This document shows positions 30,375 through 37,346 of a stretch of DNA of 42,799 bases, in pieces. Source of the stretch: a virus. The stretch's first letter is position 1. Each line of letters begins with the position of its first letter. The notes beneath the pieces were generated by a model. It did not search any database. It was not told where the DNA came from and saw only the letters and a program-made list of their open reading frames with translations. Made by a program: the position numbers and the translations under genes. The stretch is taken from positions 1 through 42,799 of the IMG/VR virus record IMGVR_UViG_3300031276_000005; one strand, given 5' to 3'.

Positions 30375-30403
30375 AATATATCACCACTCGAACAGAAATG
30401 CAA
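30375..30403 (-). promoter_or_regulatory. Main leftward early promoter
   Basis: On the reverse strand TTGCAT (30398-30403), 17-base spacer, TATATT (30375-30380). A/T-rich DNA between the two divergent promoters (30404-30447) could act as an UP element. It drives 30349 down to about 24.6 kb or further. Confidence 0.78.
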
Positions 30404-30447
30404 GAAAAAAGTGATAAAAATAAAAATAAAATAAAATTAGAAATAAG

Positions 30448-30476
30448 TTGCACAAATGTCGGGTTTGTGCTATATT
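30448..30476 (+). promoter_or_regulatory. Rightward early promoter
   Basis: TTGCAC (30448-30453), 17-base spacer, TATATT (30471-30476), starting transcription near 30483 and followed by CCGGAGG before ATG 30505. It is divergent to the leftward promoter and shares its -10 and spacing, so both probably fire together right after infection. Confidence 0.78.
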
Positions 30477-30504
30477 GTAGGAAACGGAAACCGGAGGTGG
30501 AAAT

Positions 30505-30822
30505 ATGTGGAGACTGCTTGAAAACGGTGAAGAAAAGCGAGATGGCGACGAGACTTTTATCGTGTCTGGTCGTGATTTCGGATGGTATCAGATACGAACG
30601 ACATCTTCCGGATCGTTGTGGCTCGAAGGAGATTTGCCGGTACGGCGCAGGACATACGGAACCTGCAACTGGCGCGAGGACTCGGATGGAGACTATGAAA
30701 CAGATTGTCGTAATATGCACTACTGTTTTCATAAAAGTGATGAACCTACGGAGCGGGGTTACAAATTCTGCCCCTACTGCGGACGGAAACTGGTGGAAAT
30801 CAAATATACAGAGGAGGATTGA
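30505..30822 (+). CDS. Early zinc-finger protein, Lar-like C-terminus
   Basis: A 105-residue protein. The N-terminal part is acidic and aromatic (ETFIVSGRDFGWYQIRTTSSG). The C-terminus CRNMHYCFHKSD and then KFCPYCGRKLVE is a zinc ribbon of the type common in small phage proteins such as the Lar family. First gene of the rightward early operon. Possible role in meeting host defences, inferred only from its class and position. Confidence 0.62.
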   Translation: MWRLLENGEEKRDGDETFIVSGRDFGWYQIRTTSSGSLWLEGDLPVRRRTYGTCNWREDSDGDYETDCRNMHYCFHKSDEPTERGYKFCPYCGRKLVEIKYTEED

Positions 30823-31322
30823 TGAAGGTACGGATTAAGAAGGCTACGGGCCAGTTTTTTTGGTATGCAAAAGAAATAGGGCAGGAATACAACGTTGAGA
30901 GGTATAGGAAAAAAAAAGGTGAAGACGATTTCCAGTATCGCGTAGTAGGAACATCTTGTCTTATACTGCAAGGTGATAGCGAAATAGTCCGACCGAAGCG
31001 GAAACGAGTCGAACGAAAGCGGGAGCTTCGGGTCGGGGATCGGGTCAGAATTGTTGGACCTGCGTCCGGGGTTGGAATAGAGTTTCCTATTGGTTCTATT
31101 GGCGTAGTGATGTCCGCGTATAATGAGGGACTAAAAATAAAGTCAAACGGTACGTGGTGGTGGTATAAAAGAAGTTGCGTTGAACATATTAAGCTTCCAC
31201 CCACCTACACCGCCGCGCTCCGGGAAAAGCTCCGGGATCTGATCGAGCCGAAAGACATGGACCGGGCGGTAAAGCGGGTCGAGCGGTTAAATAAACGGTG
31301 CGGAATGGAGGCGAAGGCATGA
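30822..31322 (+). CDS. Early protein with KOW/SH3-like segment
   Basis: A 166-residue basic protein from ATG 30822 (TGATG overlap with the upstream stop; GAGGAGG ahead). Residues about 1-70 are beta-rich (KVRIKKATGQFFWYAKEIGQEYNV). The region KRELRVGDRVRIVGPASGVGIEFPIGSIGVV (about 67-98) resembles a KOW/SH3-type barrel with its 'GDRVRI' turn. The C-terminal part is helical and basic (ALREKLRDLIEPKDMDRAVKRVERL). Could bind nucleic acid. Function unknown. Confidence 0.58.
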   Translation: MKVRIKKATGQFFWYAKEIGQEYNVERYRKKKGEDDFQYRVVGTSCLILQGDSEIVRPKRKRVERKRELRVGDRVRIVGPASGVGIEFPIGSIGVVMSAYNEGLKIKSNGTWWWYKRSCVEHIKLPPTYTAALREKLRDLIEPKDMDRAVKRVERLNKRCGMEAKA

Positions 31323-31729
31323 TGATGAAAGCGTGTCCGAATGAGGATTGTATCGCCCGATACGGTTGCCCACACTCCGAAGAGCACGAGAAACTCGCGG
31401 ATTGTTACGATGAAATGTTTTTATGCTGCCCCGTGTGCCAGCCGGTCGAACAGGAGCCGAAAAAGGTCGAACAGAAACAAACCAAAAAAGGAGGAAGTAT
31501 GGCGCAGAATCGATACGTGATCAAGCAGGAACCGGAGCCGGTTAAGCCGAAGCTGGTCGAGTTAGAAGAAAGCTCAAGGGGTGTTAATGTGCTGGTCGAG
31601 GGGTATGTTGTTTTTGAATTGCTCAACGACGGTAGTATATATCGCGCTGAAAACGTTTGCCCGGATCAAACCGGGCTGCCAGTAGACGACAAGGGCAGGG
31701 TCCGGATCAAGGGAATGCGGAATAGTTGA
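31319..31729 (+). CDS. Early protein, unknown
   Basis: A 136-residue protein from ATG 31319 (TGGAGGCGAAGG ahead, ATGA overlap with the upstream stop). Residues 1-35 have CPNEDCIARYGCPHSEEH and CCPVCQP, a possible zinc site. A Lys/Glu-rich linker (about 36-75) follows and then a beta-rich end (VNVLVEGYVVFELLNDGSIY). Translation could also begin at either of the next two ATGs. Function unknown. Confidence 0.55.
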   Translation: MMMKACPNEDCIARYGCPHSEEHEKLADCYDEMFLCCPVCQPVEQEPKKVEQKQTKKGGSMAQNRYVIKQEPEPVKPKLVELEESSRGVNVLVEGYVVFELLNDGSIYRAENVCPDQTGLPVDDKGRVRIKGMRNS

Positions 31730-31745
31730 AGAGAGGGCCGATTTT

Positions 31746-31786
31746 AGTGTAAAATTTTCAATAATCGTGTCAGATTTTTTTACACT
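31746..31786. promoter_or_regulatory. Inverted repeat after the first rightward operon
   Basis: AGTGTAAAA (31746-31754) pairs with TTTTACACT (31778-31786) around 23 bases that contain a T7 run. It may terminate the upstream operon or serve as a binding site for an activator of the 31925 promoter. A second palindrome, ATATCA-aaa-TGATAT, lies at 31877-31891. Confidence 0.45.
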
Positions 31787-31924
31787 TTGATTAATAAACA
31801 CAAGTCTATACAATACACCAACTTACAATAATTTCCTAACCTAAAACATTACTAACCTGTCGGAATTTTTTACATTATATCAAAATGATATTGCGTTTTT
31901 AGTGTTGTTTTCGGCATTTATTCT

Positions 31925-31940
31925 TGGCACGATCATTGCT
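31925..31940 (+). promoter_or_regulatory. Sigma-54-type promoter
   Basis: TTGGCACGATCATTGCT includes the -24 element TGGCACG (31925-31931), four bases, and the -12 element TTGCT (31936-31940). GG (31926-31927) and GC (31938-31939) are exactly 10 bases apart, the fixed spacing for RpoN promoters. Start near 31951. A sigma-70 reading (TTGGCA, 16 bases, TATATG) is possible over the same DNA but matches the other early promoters of this phage less well. If RpoN-dependent, an enhancer-binding protein of the host must act on it, perhaps through the palindromes upstream. Confidence 0.68.
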
Positions 31941-31986
31941 TTTTATATATGTGTAATTAAATTTAACACTCAACAGAGGAGTAAAT

Positions 31987-32196
31987 ATGAGCAGCACTGG
32001 AAAAAGATTGACGATAGTTGTTGAGCCAAAAGGCGACGGGTGGGTATGCGTAGCAGCAAATGGCGAATTACCGTTTGAGGGCCGCATCCACGAATCTAAA
32101 GAGGCAGCAATGGATGACCTTGACGCCGCGTATAATAACCATACTTGGCGCGGTACTCGTCATACTGATATCGCATACTCGATTGAGGTGGAGTAG
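31987..32196 (+). CDS. Small protein, HicB-like fold possible
   Basis: A 69-residue protein after an AGAGGAG site. The layout of strands (RLTIVVEPKGDGWVCVAANGELPFEG) followed by a helix (ESKEAAMDDLDAAYNNH) resembles the partial RNase-H-like fold of HicB-type proteins, but no toxin partner is adjacent. First gene after the sigma-54-type promoter. Function unknown. Confidence 0.5.
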   Translation: MSSTGKRLTIVVEPKGDGWVCVAANGELPFEGRIHESKEAAMDDLDAAYNNHTWRGTRHTDIAYSIEVE

Positions 32197-32202
32197 ATCG
32201 AA

Positions 32203-32218
32203 ACCGGCTCCGGCCGGT
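32203..32218 (+). other. Perfect hairpin with UNCG-type tetraloop, copy 1
   Basis: ACCGGC-TCCG-GCCGGT: six perfect pairs closed by C(UCCG)G, a very stable tetraloop type. It lies seven bases after the stop of the gene at 31987. The same 16 bases recur at 32445-32460 after the next gene. No T run follows, so RNA stability or processing is more likely than termination. Confidence 0.7.
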
Positions 32219-32274
32219 ATGCCGGTAATTCCGGTACTGATGAGATCATAAACACTCAACGGAGGAGATGGAAG

Positions 32275-32436
32275 ATGAAACGCTACGAACTAATTAAGGA
32301 TGGCAAATACTACGATTACTGTTATGCCGGATCGATTAGAGCAGCCCGGGGAAAATTCGAACCGAAGTGGAGTGGATCTTACACCATTATCTGCACCGGC
32401 AACGACTGGGAGCGTAAAAACGTCCGATTTAAATAA
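32275..32436 (+). CDS. 53-residue protein, unknown
   Basis: ATG 32275 after GGAGGAGATGG, stop TAA 32434-32436. The product MKRYELIKDGKYYDYCYAGS and so on is basic and beta-rich and ends RKNVRFK. It is bracketed by the two identical hairpins. The ATG at 32269 is out of frame with a longer reading. Function unknown. Confidence 0.58.
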   Translation: MKRYELIKDGKYYDYCYAGSIRAARGKFEPKWSGSYTIICTGNDWERKNVRFK

Positions 32437-32444
32437 CAGACCTC

Positions 32445-32460
32445 ACCGGCTCCGGCCGGT
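32445..32460 (+). other. Perfect hairpin with UNCG-type tetraloop, copy 2
   Basis: Identical 16 bases to 32203-32218, placed nine bases after the stop of the gene at 32275. Two copies 242 bases apart, each just after a small gene, argue for selection for the RNA structure. Confidence 0.7.
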
Positions 32461-32517
32461 CTGCAGGAGAAGGTGGGTGTATGGGAAAAAATAAACTTAT
32501 AACAACAAAAGGCTGTA

Positions 32518-33312
32518 ATGAAAACGTGTTGCCACTGCAAGCAAGAAAAACCACTGTCTGAATTTTTTAATTCGTCAAAATCTGCGGATAGAAAATGGCA
32601 CTGGTGCAAACAATGTGAATATTTGGCAAGAAAACAAAGCGACGAGATGAAATACTGTCTATCCTTCTCTGGCGGGAAGGACAGTACGGCACTTTTGATT
32701 TTACTGCTTGAGAAAAAAATGCCACTCGATAAAATAGTTTATTTTGATTGCGAGGAGTTTGAATTTCCAGAAATGCGCGGTCATATCGAAAGGGTAAAAC
32801 AGGTTTTAGGGGTAGAAATAGAAGAGTGCCATACAGTAAAACCGTTTCGTCAGTACATAGAAGAAATCGGGTGGGCAACACCGCGTTTGAGGTGGTGCAC
32901 AAATGAAAAAATAAACAGCATACGACGGGCGCTAAGATTTTATCGTCCGTGTACTCAGTATGTTGGGTACGCATCAGACGAAACTATGAGAATAAAAAGG
33001 GCAAACAAAAAGAACAAAGCAAGAAGGAGAGATTATTTTCTTAAATATTCCTTTCCTCTTGTCGAGTATGGTATAACAGAAAAAAAGGCGTTAGAAATAT
33101 GCTATTCTAATGGCTTTGACTTCGGTGGGCTATATGAACATTGGAATCGTGTTTCGTGTTGGTGTTGTCCGCTACAAAGAAATAAAGACCTCGAAAAACT
33201 ACAAGAACTAAGGCCTGAGCTTTATAAAAAACTAATTGATATGGATAAAACCGCGCCTAATGGGTATAAGTTTGGTTCATATAAAAATAAGGAAGCTTTA
33301 AAGCTAAAATGA
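32518..33312 (+). CDS. PAPS-reductase-family protein with N-terminal zinc finger
   Basis: A 264-residue protein. Residues 4-33 hold CCHCKQEKPLSEFF and CKQC, a small treble-clef type finger. SFSGGKDSTALL (49-60) is the PP-loop of the PAPS reductase / adenine-nucleotide-alpha-hydrolase superfamily. Downstream ATPRLRWCTNEKI, GYASDET and CWCCPLQ are the family's other blocks. Phage members of this family may modify DNA or nucleotides with sulphur, similar to DndC, or act in anti-defence. Substrate cannot be read from sequence. Transcribed from the sigma-54-type promoter. Confidence 0.82.
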   Translation: MKTCCHCKQEKPLSEFFNSSKSADRKWHWCKQCEYLARKQSDEMKYCLSFSGGKDSTALLILLLEKKMPLDKIVYFDCEEFEFPEMRGHIERVKQVLGVEIEECHTVKPFRQYIEEIGWATPRLRWCTNEKINSIRRALRFYRPCTQYVGYASDETMRIKRANKKNKARRRDYFLKYSFPLVEYGITEKKALEICYSNGFDFGGLYEHWNRVSCWCCPLQRNKDLEKLQELRPELYKKLIDMDKTAPNGYKFGSYKNKEALKLK

Positions 33313-33506
33313 AGCGTATCTTGCACAAACTTGCTCGATCACTCGCTTTGTCGACCGGACACAAATGGTACGTGATTCGGTTCGAGTTTGGCGGAAAACA
33401 GTTTGAAATTGTGCGCGACCATGTACCGGATTGGCTCCCTGAAAACAATAGAATAACAGTGTATAAACAAAAACGTTGCGCTTCGGGCCGATTTGTGGTA
33501 TATTAG
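33309..33506 (+). CDS. Small basic protein, unknown
   Basis: A 65-residue protein whose ATG overlaps the upstream stop (ATGA). Arg/Lys-rich with strands (WYVIRFEFGGKQFEIVRDHV) and a final KQKRCASGRFVVY. The promoter of the small RNA lies inside its last codons (33476-33504). Function unknown. Confidence 0.58.
   Translation: MKRILHKLARSLALSTGHKWYVIRFEFGGKQFEIVRDHVPDWLPENNRITVYKQKRCASGRFVVY
33476..33504 (+). promoter_or_regulatory. Promoter of the small RNA
   Basis: TTGCGC (33476-33481), 17 bases, TATATT (33499-33504), of the phage's own early promoter type. It lies in the last codons of the gene at 33309-33506 and cannot serve a protein gene nearby, which points to an RNA gene. Start near 33511. 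Confidence 0.68.
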
Positions 33507-33510
33507 TGAG

Positions 33511-33631
33511 TAGTTCTTTTACAGTTGGGCCAATACCAAGTATCGAGCAAACAATGCCCGGTATATTCAGCACCTTCCTACTTTCGTTGGCCCGAGGAGG
33601 AAGGAAAGTTTTGAGTATACCGGGCTTTTTT
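33511..33631 (+). ncRNA. Phage small RNA (about 120 nt) ending at an intrinsic terminator
   Basis: Starts after the promoter at 33476-33504 and ends at a hairpin with a T run. GGGCCAA (33527-33533) can pair with TTGGCCC (33587-33593), and GCCCGGTATA (33556-33565) with TATACCGGGC (33616-33625). The two pairings cross, so they form a pseudoknot or two exclusive states. CCTTCC (33573-33578) also pairs with GGAAGG (33599-33604). No protein frame with a good start is present. A regulatory RNA or a decoy is likely. Confidence 0.65.
33556..33631 (+). terminator. Intrinsic terminator of the small RNA
   Basis: A ten-base perfect stem (GCCCGGTATA / TATACCGGGC at 33556-33565 and 33616-33625) encloses a second stem and is followed by TTTTTT (33626-33631). 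The loop is large, about 50 bases, and the outer stem competes with the GGGCCAA/TTGGCCC pairing, so termination may be conditional. Confidence 0.7.
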
Positions 33632-33659
33632 ATTTGATCTTTTAAATTTGGGGTTTTCT

Positions 33660-34085
33660 GGATTGTACGCGATTAAAGAAACGGCTTCTCTTTGTAGCGA
33701 AAAGTGACACGTACAATGCCCGATACGGCTGCCACGCGAATCAGCAGTGCAACACGGCATCGCTTATATCTGGAAAGCCCCTAATTCAATATGTAGTCGG
33801 TCAAAGCCTGGTGAGAAATTCCGGCGTTAAAGTGGGTCCATGTTTCCCCACTGAAAGAGTGTCTCCGGAAAGCGGCATGGCTTTAACGAGCTAAAGCTGA
33901 CGACACATGGAAACGTAACCGCTGGATAGGGACACCAGCGGGATAAAAGTTAAAACACGCGGAGTTTTGGGGTCTTACCGCGCCCTATACCGTATACCTG
34001 AGCCGTCAAGTATCGTATGGGGGTAAGGGGGTTTTGCTCCCTACCCGAACTTGTCCTGTCCATCAATTAGGCTCTGAAAGTAAGG
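33660..34085 (+). ncRNA. Candidate large structured RNA
   Basis: About 425 bases without a supportable protein gene but with many complementary arms: TTGTACG 33663-33669 with CGTACAA 33710-33716; AGTGGG 33831-33836 with CCCACT 33847-33852; TTCCGG 33819-33824 with CCGGAA 33865-33870; GTTAAAG 33826-33832 with CTTTAAC 33881-33887; TCCATGT 33837-33843 with ACATGGA 33905-33911; CCGCTGG 33919-33925 with CCAGCGG 33935-33941; CGCGG 33958-33962 with CCGCG 33978-33982; GGGTA..GGGG with CTCCC..TACCC at 34021-34047. Some cross, implying pseudoknots. The class is not recognised. Confidence 0.5.
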
Positions 34086-34091
34086 ATCAAA

Positions 34092-34301
34092 ATGCTTACA
34101 ACTGAATGTGGTAAATGCGGTGCGGCAATGCCAATATTAGCAAGTGCAAGTTATGGATGGCTGTCTCGTGTAGAAATGACCATTACTGGATACCTTTGCA
34201 AAGAATGCGGACACTGGAACAATTTTAAGCTGCGCAAATGGTACCAAGATGCAAAAAATAAATCCGAAACTGTAGACAAAAATAGACAGGAGCAAATATG
34301 A
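34092..34301 (+). CDS. Small zinc-ribbon protein
   Basis: A 69-residue protein with CGKCGAAM and CKECGHWNNF, a two-pair zinc ribbon, then a basic helix (LRKWYQDAKNKSETVDKNRQ). The ATG at 34092 has only weak ribosome binding (AAAGTAAGGATCAAAATG). ATGA overlap with the next gene supports it. Function unknown. Confidence 0.6.
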   Translation: MLTTECGKCGAAMPILASASYGWLSRVEMTITGYLCKECGHWNNFKLRKWYQDAKNKSETVDKNRQEQI

Positions 34302-34603
34302 GCTTGTACGATATGGACCTTGGTCAGACCGATTGGTTTGTGTTACATGAAAGCCGGGTCACTCGCGTTCCGGGTGGATGGTGGTTCTTTCGGGAGGATA
34401 CGAGCTATAACGGTATTTTCGTCCCGTACAACACCGAGTTTGCCGAGGAAAAGCCGGGGGAGGAGAGGGATTATACTGAGGCGATTGATAGGCAATTGCG
34501 GTCCGATTTGGATGGGGCAGATATTCCATCGTGTTTAACTGTGTCGAATATAGCCGCACGAATCAACAACGCGATACATAGCAGCCGGAAGGGCGGGGAG
34601 TGA
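34298..34603 (+). CDS. Common phage hypothetical protein
   Basis: A 101-residue protein. SLYDMDLGQTDWFVLHESRVTRVPGGWWF and VPYNTEF match a pattern I have seen in many small phage proteins ('W..H...I.RVPGGWI'), with a helical C-terminus. Its stop (TGA at 34601-34603) directly abuts the stop of the opposite gene at 34604. Function unknown. Confidence 0.6.
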   Translation: MSLYDMDLGQTDWFVLHESRVTRVPGGWWFFREDTSYNGIFVPYNTEFAEEKPGEERDYTEAIDRQLRSDLDGADIPSCLTVSNIAARINNAIHSSRKGGE

Positions 34604-35143
34604 TTATTGAGTAGCAAATGACCACGAAACAGCCGGAACAATACAAAGCATAAACGGGATAGGTATTGCAGCAGGTTTGAAAATAGCACTTGATACAAGT
34701 CCGGCAAATCCTACTCCACCAACAACTATTTGAATTGTTCCGATTTGTTTCCTACCTGATTTAATCTGACAGTACCCCGGAATTAAACCACGTGCCGACT
34801 TGTGTTCTGGGTTAAACTCTCCACCCTCAATCTTAAATTTTATCTTAGTCGTATCGGTTACTTTGTCGGTTATATTTTTACTCGTTAACCCCTTCTGACG
34901 ATACTCGAACCATTTTTCACGAGATATACTGTCCGGTACCCAAGGCTCGGAAATATACTCGAATATTCCTATCCCGTAAGTGGTGATAATCTTTATTGAG
35001 TCCTCAGATATACCGCGTTTGTTTGCCGCAGCGTACTCCTTCGATGTAATACCGAGTTTTTCCCACGGTTTGAGCGATTGCGTAAAGTAATCCTGACCGA
35101 AACAGATAGACAGCAATCCGACAATAAAAAGCATGGTTTTCAT
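34604..35143 (-). CDS. Exported protein of module 1 (HTH + exported protein)
   Basis: A 179-residue protein with a clear signal peptide (MKTMLFIVGLLSICFG before QDYF). The middle is charged and helical. Two hydrophobic stretches near the C-terminus (about 135-175: GTIQIVVGGVGFAGLVSSAIF and IPIPFMLCIVPAVSW) may anchor it. It is encoded after the HTH gene with a four-base overlap and lies against the direction of the surrounding genes, as lysogenic-conversion or superinfection-exclusion genes do. Function is inferred only. Confidence 0.65.
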   Translation of the reverse strand: MKTMLFIVGLLSICFGQDYFTQSLKPWEKLGITSKEYAAANKRGISEDSIKIITTYGIGIFEYISEPWVPDSISREKWFEYRQKGLTSKNITDKVTDTTKIKFKIEGGEFNPEHKSARGLIPGYCQIKSGRKQIGTIQIVVGGVGFAGLVSSAIFKPAAIPIPFMLCIVPAVSWSFATQ

Positions 35144-35310
35144 TTTTTGGCCTCCTCTAAAATGTAATCGATTCGTTCTTTGATATAATCCGGCATATCT
35201 CCGAAATCGTTTAGCCAGTAATTGAGGTGTGAATACGATACACTGATTCGCTTTGCCAGTTCTTTGCGACTGATTCCTGCTGATTTGATCTGTTCCTTAA
35301 GTTCTCTCAT
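35140..35310 (-). CDS. Small HTH protein of module 1
   Basis: A 56-residue protein from ATG 35310 (AAGGAGGATAAAGT ahead; the longer frame from 35376 is an AT-rich artefact). The region SAGISRKELAKRISVSYSHLNYWL is a helix-turn-helix of the Cro/XRE type. It has 26 of 47 identical residues with the HTH protein at 40435-40623. Likely a DNA-binding regulator of its own module or of the AT-rich promoter region upstream of the packaging genes. Confidence 0.75.
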   Translation of the reverse strand: MRELKEQIKSAGISRKELAKRISVSYSHLNYWLNDFGDMPDYIKERIDYILEEAKK

Positions 35311-35677
35311 TACTTTATCCTCCTTAATAATAATTATAATAAAAAAATGGCGTTTAAGATAAAATATTAACACCAACCATATACCCTAACTTACTACAAA
35401 TATAAATAATAATAAAATATACTATATAATAATTATTATTATTGTTAATACAACAATAATACTGTTAATATAAATTAGGTAATTGATAATAATAATTATT
35501 AATAAGTTTTATTTAAAATTATTTGTGTTTTTTACAGGAAGAAGTACTATATACCTGGTCTTGAATAAACGCTAAAATCGGCAATTTTTAGTTTTTGATA
35601 ACTTTTTGTTGCTTCTTAACAGAAAATAATTATATTATTATATAACATCTTGTGGATGTTTAAACGCCGGGGGCGAA
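35311..35677. promoter_or_regulatory. A/T-rich control region before the packaging genes
   Basis: About 370 bases without a gene. It is very rich in A and T with many TAATAATTATTA-like palindromes (35330-35520). A promoter-like TTGCTT (35609-35614), 16 bases, TATATT (35631-35636) is set to drive the terminase operon. The A/T palindromes are plausible operators for the small HTH protein encoded next to them. TTGTAT-N16-TATTAT on the reverse strand near 35426-35453 may drive the HTH gene. Confidence 0.55.
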
Positions 35678-36163
35678 ATGAATTCTGTTGGTAGACCGCG
35701 AAAATTTAAATCTCCTGAAGAATTATACAATAAATTTCAAGAATATAAAAAATGGGCTAATTCTAACCCGTGGAATAAGATTGAGGCTATAAAATCCGGG
35801 GTTCGTGCTGGAGAACTTCTATATTTACCAATTACGAGACCTCTTACTGAATGGGGGTTTGCTGTTTTTTGTGAAATGTCTCGTAGAGGGCTTATTGAAT
35901 ATGCAAGTAGAAAGCAATATTCACACATCTATGCGCGCATAAAAGATGAAATGTCAGAACAAAGGATCTCTGGCGGTATGACTGGTGTGTATGATGGAAG
36001 GTTGACAGCTCGCATTGATGGAATAAAAGAACCGAAAGATAGTTTTGATGATGATGATTCATTACCTTTACCGATAAAAATAAACATACAGGTTGAAGAT
36101 GGCAGAAGGAATCAAGGCGAACAGGCCGCAGGGAATATTTCTACAGATGCCGGAGAAGTTTAA
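35678..36163 (+). CDS. Terminase small subunit (DNA-packaging protein gp3-like)
   Basis: A 161-residue protein. MNSVGRPRKFKSPEELYNKFQEYKKW then ITRPLTEWGFAVFCEMSRRGLIEYASRKQYSHIYARIKDEM resembles the P22-gp3-like or Terminase_2-type small subunits: a basic AT-hook-like GRPRKF, then an HTH and an oligomerisation helix. It would recognise the packaging start on the phage genome. The next gene starts inside it. Confidence 0.82.
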   Translation: MNSVGRPRKFKSPEELYNKFQEYKKWANSNPWNKIEAIKSGVRAGELLYLPITRPLTEWGFAVFCEMSRRGLIEYASRKQYSHIYARIKDEMSEQRISGGMTGVYDGRLTARIDGIKEPKDSFDDDDSLPLPIKINIQVEDGRRNQGEQAAGNISTDAGEV

Positions 36164-37346
36164 GGCTTTTGTAGCTGGGTTTGGAAGCGGTAAAACATGG
36201 GTATGCGGCATGGGCTTGTGTATTCATTTTTGCGCATGGCCTCGAATTAATGCTGGTTATTTTGCTCCAACATATCCACAAATAAGAGACATTTTTTATC
36301 CAACTATTGATGAGGTCGCGTTTAATTTTGGAATGCGAACCAGCATCAGAGAAGCAAATAAAGAAGTACATTTTTATTTTGGTAGACAATATCGTGGTAC
36401 TTGTATTTGTCGATCGATGGAAAGGCCGGAAACAATAATAGGATTTAAAATAGGTCATGCCGTTATGGACGAGCTTGATGTAATGAAAATTGATAAAGCA
36501 GAGTTGGCTTGGCGTAAAACAATTGCAAGGATGAGATATAATATACCTGGATTAAAAAACGGAATAGATGTTGCGACTACTCCAGAGGGTTTTAAGTTTA
36601 CTTATAAAAAATTTGTTACTGAAAAAACTGAATCTTATGGAATAATTAACGCTTCAACGTATGAAAACGAAAAAAATCTTCCTGTTGATTATATTCCCTC
36701 TCTTATTGAAACATATCCATCAAATGTAATTAGTGCTTACCTGGATGGACAATTTACAAATCTTACCACTGGAACCGTTTATATAGCATTTGATAGAAAA
36801 AAACATTTTTCAAATGAAGAAATAAAAGACACTGAACCATTGTTTATCGGTCAGGATTTTAATGTTGGTAATATGTGTTCGTGTATTTATGTAAAACGCG
36901 GCAATGAATGGCATGGAGTTGATCAACTTCAAAGAGTGTATGACACTCCATCTCTTATTGAAACAATAAAAAGCAAATATAAGAAGCATGATATTATATT
37001 ATATCCTGACGCAAGCGGAGCCAGTAGAAAAACTGTAAATGCAAGCGTGTCAGATATATCGCTTCTTAGAAAAGAAGGATGGACTGTTCGAGCTCATAAA
37101 TCAAATCCAATAGTAAAAGACAGAATATTATCTGTAAACAAGGCCTTTGAGTCTGGATTGTTGAAAATAAACGTAAATAAATGCCCTGATATTGCAGGGG
37201 CATTAGAAAAACAGAATTACGATAAAAACGGAGAGCCTGACAAAACTTCTGGTTACGACCATTTTTGTGATGCTGCAGGTTATCCGATTGCATACGAAAT
37301 GCCGGTTGTTAAAAAATCTTTCATCTCTAATATGAGGGTGCGATAA
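36099..37346 (+). CDS. Terminase large subunit
   Basis: A 415-residue protein from ATG 36099 (TTG 36093 is a weaker choice). Walker A is GFGSGKT (about 27-33), Walker B AVMDELD (about 126-132), the motor motif region VATTPEGFKFTYKKF (about 158-172). The nuclease acidic residues are in FIGQDFNVG (about 252-260), YPDASG (about 311-316) and YDHFCDAAGY (about 390-399). It packages DNA into the prohead with the small subunit and cuts it. It starts inside the small-subunit gene, a common translational coupling. Confidence 0.95.
   Translation: MAEGIKANRPQGIFLQMPEKFKAFVAGFGSGKTWVCGMGLCIHFCAWPRINAGYFAPTYPQIRDIFYPTIDEVAFNFGMRTSIREANKEVHFYFGRQYRGTCICRSMERPETIIGFKIGHAVMDELDVMKIDKAELAWRKTIARMRYNIPGLKNGIDVATTPEGFKFTYKKFVTEKTESYGIINASTYENEKNLPVDYIPSLIETYPSNVISAYLDGQFTNLTTGTVYIAFDRKKHFSNEEIKDTEPLFIGQDFNVGNMCSCIYVKRGNEWHGVDQLQRVYDTPSLIETIKSKYKKHDIILYPDASGASRKTVNASVSDISLLRKEGWTVRAHKSNPIVKDRILSVNKAFESGLLKINVNKCPDIAGALEKQNYDKNGEPDKTSGYDHFCDAAGYPIAYEMPVVKKSFISNMRVR

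Noticed and set aside
33801-33870. Short resemblance to a cobalamin riboswitch core (GGTG..AAATTCCGGCG and CCCCACTG)
   Set aside because: The spacing and the 3' conserved boxes do not fit, and no cobalamin-related gene is downstream.
33990-34080. GAGCCGT segment resembling group II intron domain V
   Set aside because: It lacks the GAAA-capped 34-nt stem with matching 3' half, and there is no reverse transcriptase gene or interrupted gene.
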